Shown here piece after piece: positions 11,247 to 22,943 of a stretch of 64,000 bases of DNA. Source of the DNA: Botryosphaeria dothidea (taxonomy: Eukaryota; Ascomycota; Dothideomycetes; Botryosphaeriales; Botryosphaeriaceae); assembly GCA_011503125.2 (NCBI GenBank), contig WWBZ02000022.1:3348001-3412000 (forward strand), written 5' to 3'. A model generated the notes under the pieces. The model was not told the DNA's origin and did not search any database. It saw only the letters and a list, made by a program, of their open reading frames with translations. The stretch's first letter is position 1. Each line of letters begins with the position of its first letter. The translations under genes were made by a program, and so were the position numbers.

Positions 11247-13394
11247 GGCGATGTCAGAGGCCTAAAAAAGGCCGGGCGGGGTGGATTAGGTGTGGAGGTG
11301 GAGCCGTGCGTTTGTGTGGTGTGTGAGGTCGGAGAAGGGCTCTCTACAGGGCTGGGCTCGTGGCAGAGAGACGGGCGCTGGATGTGAGATGATGGCAGTG
11401 AAACGGCAAGCGACGTGACTGTGCTATAAAGGGCGGGATCGCGTGCAAGACTTTAACGCCGCATTCGCCGTCTGGCTAACGCCGTCGACCATGATGTCAC
11501 GCTCCAACCAGGCCGGCATCCGTGCGCGCATAAGTGCTGCTTGCATAAAAGGGACCTCGGCTTGCAATGACTGATGCATCCGGGAGCGGCACCCAACCAG
11601 AGCAGCCCAGAAGCAGACAAGCCTCTTAGCGCGGCTCAAGCAACCCTCTTCTGGTTAAGCTTACTCGCATCGAGAATTCGAGATTCACCTGCTCGGCCGA
11701 AGGCGAACGCTTCCGGCTGGGCGGTGACACTCCCCTCCCGCAGCCCTCGCCGCCACCATTAATAATTCCGCCCTGCGTCGCATTCCCGCCGAAGCTCTGT
11801 TTCGATCCAGCGGACTTTGTCGGCTCTATCGCGACCCTTTCCCTAATAGGCCTGCCCGCCATGACTACGCCTCGACACCCATACCGCAGAAGGAGCGACG
11901 CGTCGAATACGAATGTGGACTGAGACGCCGACCGCCTGACCCGACCCCCAATCTGATCTTATTCTCGACCGACTCGAGCTGTTTCACTGCAGCAAGCAAT
12001 GCGTTTCGCCAAGCCTTCCCACAAGACCATCAATCACCCTATGCACACCCACGGCACGTCGGACTTTCCGTGTCCGCCCTTGCTCTGCAGAAATAGCTGA
12101 TACTGGAACGTGGTCACTATTCGGCTCCGGAACAAATATTTCCTCAGCTCATATTCGGCCACCAAGTCCTTCCAGTAATCGCACGCACAGCTGAAGCCAC
12201 CCTACGGGCGTAAATGCGCAGAAGGATTACCTGACACCCATCTTCGGCGCATTCGCTTCGAGTTCCAACCGAAAGGCCGACATCATACGGGCTTACTCAC
12301 CACCTGACCCTCGACCGGAGGGCAAGCTGTCCGGACAAATATTTTCGTTCTGAAGTCAGGATGACATTTGGCCTGCCGTCGTCGTTGCAATAATATTAGT
12401 CGCGGCCTGGACCGACGGCCGTAATTTCTTCCCCGGCCCGGAGTCCAAACCAACCCGAAGACCCACATCAAACCTGCATAACCCGGTCTTCGGTAGGTCC
12501 CGCCCTCGCCACTCCCGAAGATCCTTGGATCAACCAGATTGCTGATCACACCTTCCTTACAAACCGTTGCCCAGACGCTCCGCTCCGTCCCGTCTTGGGT
12601 GCTCTTACTTGTTTGACGGATGGAGAGAACAGTCTGCGAGATTACGGACAGGAAAGGCCACGTCTTTTAATTTTCTTTTTGCAACAGGAGTGTCTTACCC
12701 CTCGCATTTCATACCTCTCCAAAGTTGGGAAGCATTCGAATCGGCTTGGCAGTTGTCAAAAGGGCGGATATCTCACCTTCAAGTCCCCGCCTTCGGAGAT
12801 TGCACCGCATCTGTGTAATGCATCATTTCCACCATGCAGCCCGAGACGCAGCCCTGTGGGGACACTTGACGAATGTTTACAGAAGCGAACTTCGCCACAT
12901 CTGTCCACCAACAAAAGGGGTGTTGGAAAGACTGCTGCCAACCGAACACATCTACAAACTCCTGCTGAAGTCTGCCAAAGAAGCAAAATCTTGTCACGTT
13001 CTTTGATACACCTACAGATTTCTCACTTGCGACAAAGCTGTGTTTCTCCCTTTGTCCAGTTGCTTTGATGTTTGACTACGACATTGTTCACTTCTCTTTA
13101 ACGAATTATCAGCTGCGACACAAAGAGAATACAATGCGGCTTTGTATGCTTCGCCACTCGATGCTCTTTGCTGGCAAAAACATTGTCAACATGGACAACC
13201 CTATATACAGCACGCGCGGATTCGCTGTCATAGAAAATTCCACAACGTTCCTGACCTTTTGAACAGCTTTCTATCAAGTCGATTAGAAGTCATATCGAGA
13301 GCAAAGCTCGAATTCTCAGCAAGTTCACCCTCCAGAACTCGCTGACCCAGGTGATACAGGAACATCCCACACACCAACTCCCCACACCGTCAAC
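11247..13394. other. 2.1 kb region without a recognised gene
   Basis: No family recognised. The right end must contain the promoter of the following gene; CCTATATACA at about 13199 is a TATA-like site some 195 bases before its ATG. Between 11.9 and 13.0 kb the composition is C-rich on the + strand but no long open frame has coding character. It shows no RIP signature. Confidence 0.4.
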
Positions 13395-14276
13395 ATGACC
13401 ACACCCACGCCGCTCCTCCTCCCCCTCGAACAACGCAAGGCCCTCCTCACCGGCCTCACCATCTCTCTCATCCTCCCCCTCAGCACCACCCCAACCCCAC
13501 ACACCATCCCCAACCTCCCCCGCCGCATGCTCTTCGCCTTCTCCCGCGCCGCCGCCTCCCAACTCACCGTCGCCGATGGCGCCACCTCGCCCATCCGCAG
13601 CCACAGCCCTTCCCCCACCAACTCCTCCTCCTCCTCCTCCTCCTCCACCGACACCGCGCGCTCCATCACCCTCCCCGCCGACGCCTGCACCCCCGCCGCC
13701 CTCGAGTACCTCGTCTTCTGGATGAAGAGCAGCTGCTCCGCCCCGACCGCCCGCACCATCACGGCCCCGCCGGCCTGGCGCCAGACCCTCAACGTCTACG
13801 CCGCCGCCAAGGCGCTCGCCGTCGCCGAGGCCGAGAAGCAGCTGTACCGCCACGTCATGCAGGTCGTGCGCGACACGCCGCTGTCGCTCGCGCGGCTGCG
13901 CGGGCTGGTCGAGGCGCTGGGCGCGCAAGCGCCGCTCGTGCGGGAGGCGGTGAGGCGGTCGGCGGGGTTTGCGCGGAAGGGGGAGCTCGAGGAGGCGGAG
14001 GCGGCGAGGGCGTGGTTGGCGGCGGAGCAGCCGGGGTTGGCGGAGGCGTGGGCGGAGTTTGATAGGCGGGCGAGGGAGGGGCGGAGGGTGGATGTGAGGT
14101 GGGTGGCCGAGACGATTGAGAAGGAGATTGAGCGCTTGGAGCAGGAGGACCGGGAGAAGACTGAAGCGAGGGAGAAGAGGGATGCTGCGGAGGAGACGAG
14201 GAAGATTGGTGAGAAGGTTAGGGAGGTTGAGGAGAAGCTGCAGAGGCAGCGGAGGCTTGCGGGCCTGATTGAGTAG
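13395..14276 (+). CDS. BTB/POZ-like protein, fungal type
   Basis: A single exon encodes 293 residues. The order of elements resembles the many fungal BTB-like proteins: PNLPRRMLFAFSRAAA, a strand ending in LPADACTPAALEYLVFWM, then TLNVYAAAKALAVAEAEKQL. Residues 75-83 are a nine-Ser run. The C-terminal third is strongly charged and predicted helical, ending in a coiled-coil-like segment rich in E, K and R. BTB folds usually mediate dimerisation or cullin-3 binding, but no partner domain is present. The coding strand is C-rich in its first half and G-rich in the second. Family call is from pattern resemblance; function unknown. Confidence 0.7.
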   Translation: MTTPTPLLLPLEQRKALLTGLTISLILPLSTTPTPHTIPNLPRRMLFAFSRAAASQLTVADGATSPIRSHSPSPTNSSSSSSSSTDTARSITLPADACTPAALEYLVFWMKSSCSAPTARTITAPPAWRQTLNVYAAAKALAVAEAEKQLYRHVMQVVRDTPLSLARLRGLVEALGAQAPLVREAVRRSAGFARKGELEEAEAARAWLAAEQPGLAEAWAEFDRRAREGRRVDVRWVAETIEKEIERLEQEDREKTEAREKRDAAEETRKIGEKVREVEEKLQRQRRLAGLIE

Positions 14277-14699
14277 GCTGACTCCGTGCTGGGCATGGCG
14301 GTCGGGTAGTAGGGAGGGGTGCATTCCCCGCTTCGCGGAGGCGAGGTCAAGTAAGCAGGCGTTCCAACTTGTAGAATCAATGAATTTCTTTTCTTCGGAA
14401 AACTCAAAAATGTTACGTTTGTGAATTCGATTTTTTTTTTTTCCCCCTTTATCATACCAAGTCGTTCTCAAAAGGAAGGTAGCGTCCGAATATTTTCTTG
14501 ACTCCTTGGTAATAATTTAAGATTCTCCGGGGTTGACTTGAATCTTTGTGCTTGCAAACCGCTTGTTGTAAGCCCTGGTCCGGATCATATCGTTTATGGA
14601 GGCAACAGCAATTTGACACTCATAAATTGCAATTGGCACAGATTGAGTTTTTTCTATGGCCTTGTTCAAGACCCAGTGTCGGACTGATGATGCCTATAT
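14277..14699. other. Intergenic region between convergent genes
   Basis: Convergent 3' ends of the BTB-like and DUF7708 genes. No gene recognised. A T run at about 14431-14442 is the only repeat. Confidence 0.4.
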
Positions 14700-16500
14700 T
14701 TACTGATCCATTCGCATCCTCAAGAGGAGGTCATGGGAGTCTCCGTCCTCCACTCTCACTTCATCAATATACTTCTCGATATTCCAGAACTCACTTCTTT
14801 GCACGACCAGGATTTTGAGGTTCTCACCGATATTCCTCACCATATCCAATAGCACACTGATGAATTCACCCCTACTCTCCTTCCCGCATCGTTCCGGGCG
14901 GTCAATGACAAGAAACACTGGAGATCGGCGAACCTCGACGACACGGCCGATCGGCTGCCAGATGCCCTCAGCGGTATCTCTGGATACCTCAGACTTGATG
15001 AAGTCCAAATCTTTGCCTCCTTTCAGAACAGCGGGCGTTTGTTCAAGAAGCTGGGCGAGAAGAGATGATAGCGTGCCTTTGAGTGTGCTTTCACCCTTAC
15101 AGAAATGGTGTGCCACAAGATGCCCCTGTTCACGCCATTTGCTGATGAACTCAAGAGCGACAGGGGAGAGCCAAGATTCGTGCTCTCCGGCCATTGACTC
15201 GTGGTTCCGACCGTAGAGAACTAGTAGTGATGCTGATGCCTTCAACCAGAGTTGAAATTGCTCAGACTGTTCAACTATTGATGTAGAGGGCTCGGTGAGG
15301 GTCCGCCGTCCGGAGAAGCTGTCACGGAGCACGAGGTGGTATCTTTTGAGCTCTTCTGCTCTGGATTTCTCGTCCGAATTATCCATTCTCAAGAAGCGCT
15401 TTATTCTCCTCAGCTCTTCTCGCATCGTTCTTTCCTCTGATTCTATTGATGGTGAGTGAAATACTGTGGACATGTCAGAGCGCACCGACCTTCCAGTTTC
15501 TTGAGGATCTCTCTGTTTTCTTTCTGTAAGAAGAACACTCGCTGCGCTAAGAGGGCGTCACAGCGATGACGTATGGAGACGAGGGATACAGCAATTGCCG
15601 CATCTGCATTCTCAAAGCGAAATGGATCCCGAAATGCGTGCGAGAAGCGTCCTATGAAAGGCCGAAATCAAATCAGCAAGGCATTTCAAATTCGTGGACA
15701 AATTCTTACCAAATCCACTTCCCAAGAAGTAAAGCGTTGCCTCACGGCCAAAGAATATGATCTCTTTGTAGGCTTTGGACAAGTTTTGGCCCAATTCCGG
15801 GTCAGGGTACACGCTTCTGTATACCTCCAAGTTCGGCAGTGCGTCCGTGATTCGCCCAAGGCAACTTTTTAAAGAATCCTCGGCCTTCATCTTGACTCTG
15901 GCAACCTGGGCGAGGCTCTAGTTAGCTTCTCCTAGAAACTTCGAGAGCTCTTGGGGTCACGAACAGCAAAAAGGAGGGCGAATGTTGCCGAAGCAACATT
16001 ACCGTACTGGGAATCAGCAGCATTCAGAATCTCAACAACGCCACCATAGGCACGGAGGAAGTTGATGAAGTGCTCGCATAGGGATTGAAAGGCTGTCGTC
16101 GTGTATTTCTTGATCCCCTTTCGTCTTGCACCTTGCAGATCGGAACCAGCTTGACTTGATTCTTTCATGGCTGCATCAACGTACTGGCTGAGTTGATCAA
16201 GAGAGAAATCATTAATTTGTTCTAGGAAATCGTCTTGGTTATCTGGAGGCGGTGTGTTGTTTTCCAGGGAGAATGAGGCCCAGTCGGAGAGTCTTGCTTT
16301 GACAGAACCAGGTAAAGATCGCAACGACATGAGGAATTTCTGCTGAGACTTGCGAGCCTCCTCAGCATCCTTGGCTTGAAAGCTAATACAGTATATCAGC
16401 TAAACCTTTACAAATGTGAAGTTGCACAAGTGCCTTGGTATGCTTACCTTTTCTTCCCATCGGGGAACCATTTTGTCCAAGCACTACTGCTCTCGGTCAT
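14700..16500 (-). CDS. DUF7708 protein with STAND-like NTPase domain
   Basis: Five exons (16500-16448, 16382-15965, 15905-15710, 15651-15490, 15442-14700) encode 523 residues. The N-terminal half matches the fungal DUF7708 region: W-x-x-F start, YGNVASATFALLFA, then LPNLEVYRSVYPDPELGQNL and IIFFGREATLYFLGSGF. The second half resembles the NTPase-like domain usually found with it, reading LLVLYGRNHESMAG where a P-loop would lie, WLSPVALEFI after it, and a Walker-B-like VFLVIDRPERC. The canonical GxxxxGKS/T is absent, so ATP hydrolysis is doubtful. Homologues are widespread, mostly uncharacterised relatives of fungal NLR-like proteins. Two donors (GTTCGT, GTCGGT) are non-consensus. No ankyrin or WD repeat follows. 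Confidence 0.72.
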
Positions 16501-17251
16501 GATATGCGCTCTAGCGTGCAGAAAACGACAAGTTCAATAGGCTTGTAGGATCTCTCAGCAAGCTCCTTAGGATAAATTTAACAGCAGAAGGCCACACGCG
16601 TCAAAAGATTTGAATAAGACCAGTGTAAGGAATCTGTCTCCGCTCAGGCGCAAGGGGGATGAAGGCCCGCAATATGGCTGCAACGCAATTGGAACACCAC
16701 CAATCTCTGCAATGGAATGCCGATGTATTCTGCAAGTAAGCGCATAAGATAAGGGATTCGGCTTTTATTGATCACGCACCTGTGATCATTAAACATCTTA
16801 AGTCCGGGCGGCACGGACAGTGGAGTCCGCAGTGCATTGCCAATCATTGCCATTTTTAACCCTGGACCTCAGCCTTCTGCACACACATCTTCTTTGGGTC
16901 TTTTCTTGGGGGCGAGGATGCTATTTGATGAGCGCCGAGATCATTCCAACCAACAGGCCTTCGAGATTCCTAGCACGAGGCTTCGGTAGGAAGCCCCTCC
17001 TTCAGCCGTGCAAACCGCCCCCAACCTCAGCATCATGCAGAAACCGAGACAAGGCTTATCAGTCACGGCAAGCACGCTATTTATAGACAGTATCTCCGGC
17101 AGTGGGTTTTCACTTGGTCATCGATGCAACCCAGTCCATGAGGGATAAAACCTAGCCTTGCCCATGCCGCGTTACCACGCTTCTCGGGCCTTCGTCGTAT
17201 AAACCAAGAGATCGGTTCTAGATCAAGCCTTGCGTTCGGATCCATGACATC
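16501..17251. promoter_or_regulatory. Shared promoter region of a divergent gene pair
   Basis: The DUF7708 gene starts leftward at 16500 and the AAA ATPase gene rightward at 17252. No gene is seen between them. CTATTTATAG at about 17077 is a TATA-like element 165-175 bases before the ATPase ATG. Co-regulation is inference. Confidence 0.4.
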
Positions 17252-20119
17252 ATGGCTGATGGTCCAGTGGAAGAAGAGCCAGTACGTTTCTGCACCCATA
17301 TTGATTCGTGATGATTGACCAGTGTTCTACAAGGCTTTGGCCCAGCAGCGCATTTCAGAGCTGGAGAGGAGGTATATCTCTCTTCTAGAGGCGCGAATTG
17401 CAGAACTCGAAGACAAGGTGGCTCAAGATTCAAAGCCAAAGGGGTCCGAAGATGTGAGCTGAATTTTCATCTTAGCACAAGGCTGTGCGGTGACAAGAAC
17501 GGCAAAGCAGGAAGCGAAGAAGACCAAACCCACCAAGGACAGTCCGAACGGAGACAAAAACACGGACAAAGACGAGAAGGTAATAGACCTGGAAGTTGTT
17601 CTTACGGGTGAATCATTCTTAATATGAAGTGCAGGAGAAGTCGGAGCCCTCGAAAGAAGACGGAAAATCGACCAATGAGGATGGCAAAGCAATAGATGGA
17701 GATGAAAAGGACCCACCTAAGAGGTACAACATCGTCGTAAACAAATGGGACGATGATAAGTTGGAGCGATACGATGTTTCTGTTGATCTTGCGGACAGCA
17801 GCCGTTCTGAGAAGCCCAAGGGATCAGACCGCGCATTCACCTTCAGGAAAGTTCAGACCACGAACTCCAATACTATTGATTACTCGGAGGCGATTATTGA
17901 GTCTAAGGACCTCCAGGAACTTCTTGGGAAGATCATGCGTCCGGTGGACGGGTATGATATGTGGGATGAATTGCAGTCTCCGTTTCAAACCCTCATCCAA
18001 TGTTGGCCTGAAGCAGAAGCCGAGGCGGGCAAAGATGATGACGACAACTTCAAGCAAGCTCGTAAAGATCTGAAAGAACTCATGAAGATCATATCTACGT
18101 CCTCTGGAGTACCGGAGCTGGACAAATATTTCAGAGAGCGAAGTCAACTCATTGAGGATAAGCGCATTACTCACGAGGCGCTTGGTACCCTTTTCAAGCG
18201 TGGGTCGTTAGTACTTTCCAGGCCATTCTTAGGCACGGAGCAGCTGTTCTTCGTGCAGTCGTGTCCAACCTCCTTTGATCTCGACGACAAAGAAGATTTC
18301 GTTGTCACTTGCTACGCCTTCGATTGGAACGGATCCCGCTTCACACGAGTGCCGTTCCGCCTCACGATCCCGTACTTCGAAGACAAGAAGGATATCATTG
18401 AACTTCCATTCTTCCCGCTCAAATACTACGTCGAAAAAGACAAGTCCCCCGAGGAATCATTGGAGAGTCTAAAGAAACGGCTCATCAAACGAGGGCGGTT
18501 TTACCAGGAACTGTGCACCGCACCGCGCGGCAAGCAGATGTTTTTGTATGATGGCCCTGCCTATCATCAAAAGAAAAGCGGCATTTTCCGCGATGAAGGT
18601 TCAGTAGCAGGATCGAGCTGGGATGATGGAGATAACTCACTCATGTCTTCGTCTGACGATGCGGATGGACCAGGGTATTCCAGTTTTGCAAGATCCGAGG
18701 TATGGTTTCAAAGTATTTACTATGCACTGAGAAAGATATACTAACCTTGAAAGCAGGTGAGAGGAACTGTTATGGTTGATTTCAGGTCCTACTTTGCGTA
18801 CCAGACCGAATCGGCGCCGCTCCTTGGAGACCTGCATCGGTGGCAAGGAGTAGTGGAATGCGACTGCCCTGACTGTCGAAAGAGCGAAGCGAGAATGGCG
18901 ATATACCGATGGGACTGGGAGCGACCAAAGGTTCCAGACGTGTTTTCAGAAGAGCAGTATCTTTGCTGCCCACCACGAGTCCTGGGTTACTCTATGGATC
19001 AAAAGAGGTGGATGCAACTGCACGTCTCGCATTTCCACAGATGGGAGCAGACTGATGAGCAGATACAGATCTTCAAGAAGAAGCTTCAGCTTAACAAAGA
19101 TCACAAGGAGCTGATTGAGAAATCAGTCAGAGCCCATGAGTCCGGAAAAGGAAGAAACTCTCAAACAAGTAAAGGAATCAACGACTTCGCAGAAGGAAAG
19201 GGCAAGGGGCTTGTCATCTTGCTGTATGGTAAGTAAACGGATTATCGCAGGCTTTATCCAGATTCTCCCACTAATACTCCCAGGTGTCCCTGGTGTCGGA
19301 AAAACCCTCACCGCGGAGAGCGTCGCAATTCTTGCCCGAAAGCCATTGTTCGCTGTGGGTGTTTCCGATATCGGGATCGAAGGTCAAGCGGTCGAGTCCA
19401 ACCTCCAGAAAGTCTTCGACCTTGCCAGCCTTTGGGAGGCCGTGCTTCTTTTGTAAGTCTCGCAGTTCGTTCTTCTGGACCTCCTACTAATATCCATCAA
19501 GCGATGAAGCGGATGTTTTCCTCGAGTCCCGGGGCCGTTCGGGAGACACGGATCTGAAGCGCAATACCATGGTTTCAGGTATGCGGAGCCTCCATGAATG
19601 ACCATACTTGATGTTACTGACCTTACAAGTGCTGCTTCGTGTTCTTGAGTATTATGAGGGAATCCTAATCCTCACGACCAACCGTATGAGGACCTTTGAT
19701 ATTGCCGTGCAAAGCCGTATTCGTATGTCTATCTCCAAACTCGATACTCATCCAGTCGTAATGCGTTACTAACAACTTAAACCGTAGACCTTGCCATCAA
19801 GTATGACGACCTCTCCGAGAAGCAACGTTTCAAGATCTTCATGTCTTTCATTGATCAGCTACAAGAGAAAGGCTTGGTGGAGGATATGCCAAACATCAAG
19901 AAATGGGTCGACGAAGATGGCAAGAGATTCAGCTTCAACGGTCGCCAGATCCGCAATGTTGTATCGACAGCGATGGGTCTTGCTCGAGCTGAAGACCTGA
20001 CTCTTCCAAAACTGCAGCGTGGCCACCTTTCGAAAGTGGCCAGACAGACGGAAAGTTTCCAGAAGGAACTCGCGGCTCAGGAAACCATTTACCGGGCCCA
20101 CCAGATTGATAGGCCATAG
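17252..20119 (+). CDS. AAA ATPase with DUF7025 domain
   Basis: Nine exons (17252-17281, 17334-17453, 17511-17579, 17635-18699, 18757-19228, 19284-19452, 19502-19578, 19630-19722, 19788-20119) encode 808 residues. Residues 11-50 form a coiled coil, followed by a Lys/Asp-rich linker. The DUF7025 region lies near residues 290-350 (YAFDWNGSRF to FPLKYY). The AAA domain has Walker A GVPGVGKT at about 587, Walker B LLFDEADVF at about 643, and a sensor region LILTTNR at about 680 with Arg after it (AVQSRIHLAI), so it looks catalytically complete. This large fungal family is BCS1/katanin-like in fold and functionally uncharacterised. It diverges from the DUF7708 gene. Confidence 0.88.
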
Positions 20120-20308
20120 GGAGAGTCTTTCCGTTTTATTTCCCGGCCCATTTGTGGACCGAAACTATCATCGCGAATGACTGATTTACATCTTTCATTA
20201 CCGGATATTCTTTTTCCAGATGAGTGAATATAACCTTAATACCAGTGGTTATTTGCTGTAGCAATATAACTGCCATGTTCAATGCTACATCGCATTGAAA
20301 TTGCTCTC

Positions 20309-20746
20309 CTAATTACTCCTTTCCCGGACAACACGATCGATGGCCCTCGCAACCGTCTCCACGTTGCTCTCGTTCAGTCCCGCAACGTTGATACGGCCGG
20401 TACTCGGCAAGTGAATATGGAACTCAGATCCTAATCTCTCGACATCAGCCGGAGAAAGAGAAAGGAACCTGCAAGTGATTAGCGCGCACGAAAATGAGTA
20501 TTCTCCCAAGGAAGTCTTACGAGAAGAGCCCGTTCTCTTGGAGAACGTGCGTCCAATTCCCCGGGGTCTATCATCCGCAATTGTTAGCAGCATACTCTCC
20601 ATCATAGCTTGGCAAACGTACCTTCAGCTCTTCGGTGAGAAACTTGTGCAGCGTCTTCCTGTTCCACTGCAACCTCTCCCTCATCTCCTTCAAGTTTTCC
20701 TGCCTGCAGGTTCAGTCAGCCCCCCGATTCACCGCACATCTTTTGC

Positions 20747-20777
<31 letters not shown>

Positions 20778-22086
20778 AAACGCCAGAGGAACACGTACCA
20801 CTCGTCCCAGTAGATCTCCAACACCGTCGTCGCCAACGTCGCCGGATACCTCGGCGGGCTCGAGAAGTCCCACCGGATAAAACACCTCAGCTGGTCCGCC
20901 ACATTCCGCGCCTTCGCCTCGTCGCCCGTCACGACGTGCACGACGCCGACGCGCTCGCCGTACAGGCCCAGGTTCTTCGAGAAGCTCTGTGCGACCACGA
21001 GCTCGAAGCCGCGGCGCACGAACTCGCGCACCGCCCACCCGTCCTCCTCGATGCCCTCACCGAAGCCCTGGTACGCGACGTCGAAGAAGGGCAGGTGGCC
21101 GCCCGCCGCTAGCGCGTCGGCGACCTGCAGCCACTGGTCGCGCGACAGGTCGAGGCCGGTGGGGTTGTGGCAGACGCCCTGCAGCACGAAGACGGAGCGG
21201 GGCGGCGCGGCGCGGACGGTGGAGAGCAGGCTCGCGAAGTCGACGGTGTTGGTGGCGCGGTCGTAGTACTTGTACTGCGAGATGGGGATGCCGGCGTGCG
21301 GGAAGATGTTCTCGTAGTTGTTCCACGCGGGCGTGCCGATGTAGGCGGTCGGGGGGCTGTTGTTGGGCGTGGCGAAGAACTTGGAGGTGAAGACGGCGCC
21401 GGTGTGGCAGGCGCCACTGCCGGCGATGGTTTGGGCGCTGGCGATCTGGTGGGGGTGTTAAAACAGAGAACCAAAAACTGAGGGACAGACGAAGGAAAAG
21501 AAAAAAGCAGAGAGAGGAAGCGGAATGATTGGGAAAGAGGAATGGAATTGAACAATCAATTGAGATAGACCAGGCTTGTGTGGAGGTCCAAATGGAAACA
21601 GCAGTGCATATAGGCTTTCAATTGATCGCTTACCTTTCCTGAGTTAAGTGCTTCGCTATCCTTGCCGAACATGACTTCGGCAGCCTTCCTCAAGAACTTC
21701 GGATCTCCAGTATTGCGGCCGTACTGATTGGTGAGCAACTTTACAAGTGTGAAGAACCAACAGGACTTACATCGTGATCAGCCGGCAGGGGAGCAAGAAT
21801 CTCCTTTGCCTATTAGACGAGTCTCGTCAACGCCCTGTTCAATTTCGCAGTCTCGCTGATACCTGGCTTTCCTCCCGTATTCGGGCCTCTCCAACCATCG
21901 ACATACCTTCCGGATGACAGGCAATTCATAGTATTTTCCTTTAGTATCGCGGTAAACGCCCGCGCCCAAGTCAATCTTGTTTGGGCTCTTGTCCGCAACC
22001 AGGCGCAGCCTCAGGTCATTCATGGCATCGGGTTTGCCCTGGGGCACGTCGGAGAACGCTACAAAGTTCTCACTTATCGAACCCAT
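20309..22086 (-). CDS. Aspartate aminotransferase, probably cytosolic
   Basis: Seven exons (22086-21907, 21809-21771, 21723-21634, 21445-20799, 20703-20622, 20567-20521, 20468-20309) encode 414 residues, the standard size. It exchanges the amino group between aspartate and 2-oxoglutarate, linking amino-acid metabolism to the malate-aspartate shuttle. Landmarks are LGAGVYRD near the N terminus, AGSGACHTGAVF, VCHNPTGLD, the PLP-lysine motif QSFSKNLGLYGERVG (Lys at about 260), IRWDFSSPPRYP, and FSFLSL near the end. It begins MGSISENFVAFSDVP without a mitochondrial presequence, which points to the cytosolic or peroxisomal isoform. The 95-nt intron at 20704-20798 contains a run of 24 C. Confidence 0.95.
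20749..20772. repeat. 24-base poly-C run inside an intron
   Basis: A perfect homopolymer of 24 C (G on the coding strand) lies in intron 4 of the aspartate aminotransferase gene. Its length is prone to slippage and to assembly error. Confidence 0.95.
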
Positions 22087-22943
22087 GTTGGATCTTTTGC
22101 TGATTTTCTCCTGTAAGAGTAATAGGACGCAGGTTTGCCGAGACGTCCGTAGTAGAGAGGACGGGAGAGCAGGATGATTTTGGGGCCTTTTACGGGGCAA
22201 AGAATGCACGCTTAAATACTGGGAGAGTATCACGTCTGCTTCTGCCGGCAACGCGTGCTCGGCTCCGGACGCCGAAAGTGGTGGTGGAGGGACGAAGCGC
22301 TCGGGTGCATCTCCGGGGTGGCAGGGATGGCTACGGAATGGCTGCCGCTCGGCTGACTGCTCCGTTGCCGAGATCTGATAGAAAGCATGTGGACAATGTG
22401 GACAATTGGGCTCGCCGAGTTAAATAGCTCGTAATTCGGGCTCTCATGCTTCTGGAATTCTTCTTCCAACGTTTGTTGTTTCTCTAGTTGCAGCGTCCTC
22501 GTCCTCCGCGGGCGAGTCATGGCTAGCCTGATCCGGTAAGGCAGATGATTGCGAAATAGAACCCCGCGATTGCTGAACATATGCGTTGTCCGGTTGGTCT
22601 TTTGAGTCATTTTCATGCTGTGTAAAAGAGAGTTGGTCCTTGCTGATTTTGCGGGGTATCCGAGATGGTTGCGCAATACGCGCACAGTCCCGATGCGGTG
22701 GACAAGCTCTCGGTAGCATCAGAAACGGTCCTGGGCCGGAATTGCCCAAGAAATTGGAGAAAAGCTTAAGCACTCTTTATTCTCACAGTTAGCAACGGAT
22801 GGAAAATCAAGTACGTATTACTCGCCATGCTAGAGCGCCAATGACCTGGCCGAAATAGGTCTCGAAGCAATCCAGGCACTTGCAATGCGCCGTTCGAAAA
22901 ATCCATTACTCATCAGACTCATCACCAGCCGCTCAAGCTACCA
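22087..22943. other. Promoter region of the aminotransferase gene; no gene recognised
   Basis: Both neighbours read leftward. Open frames of 100-150 codons on the minus strand here have no family resemblance and ordinary codon use, and I do not call them. Confidence 0.4.

Noticed and set aside
14700..20119. Calling the DUF7708/AAA pair an established immune system
   Set aside because: No effector domain, repeat domain or known conserved pairing is visible; only the neighbourhood suggests it.
22230..22773. Minus-strand frames of 109-151 codons
   Set aside because: No domain, no codon bias, overlapping each other in different phases; more likely promoter sequence of the aminotransferase gene.
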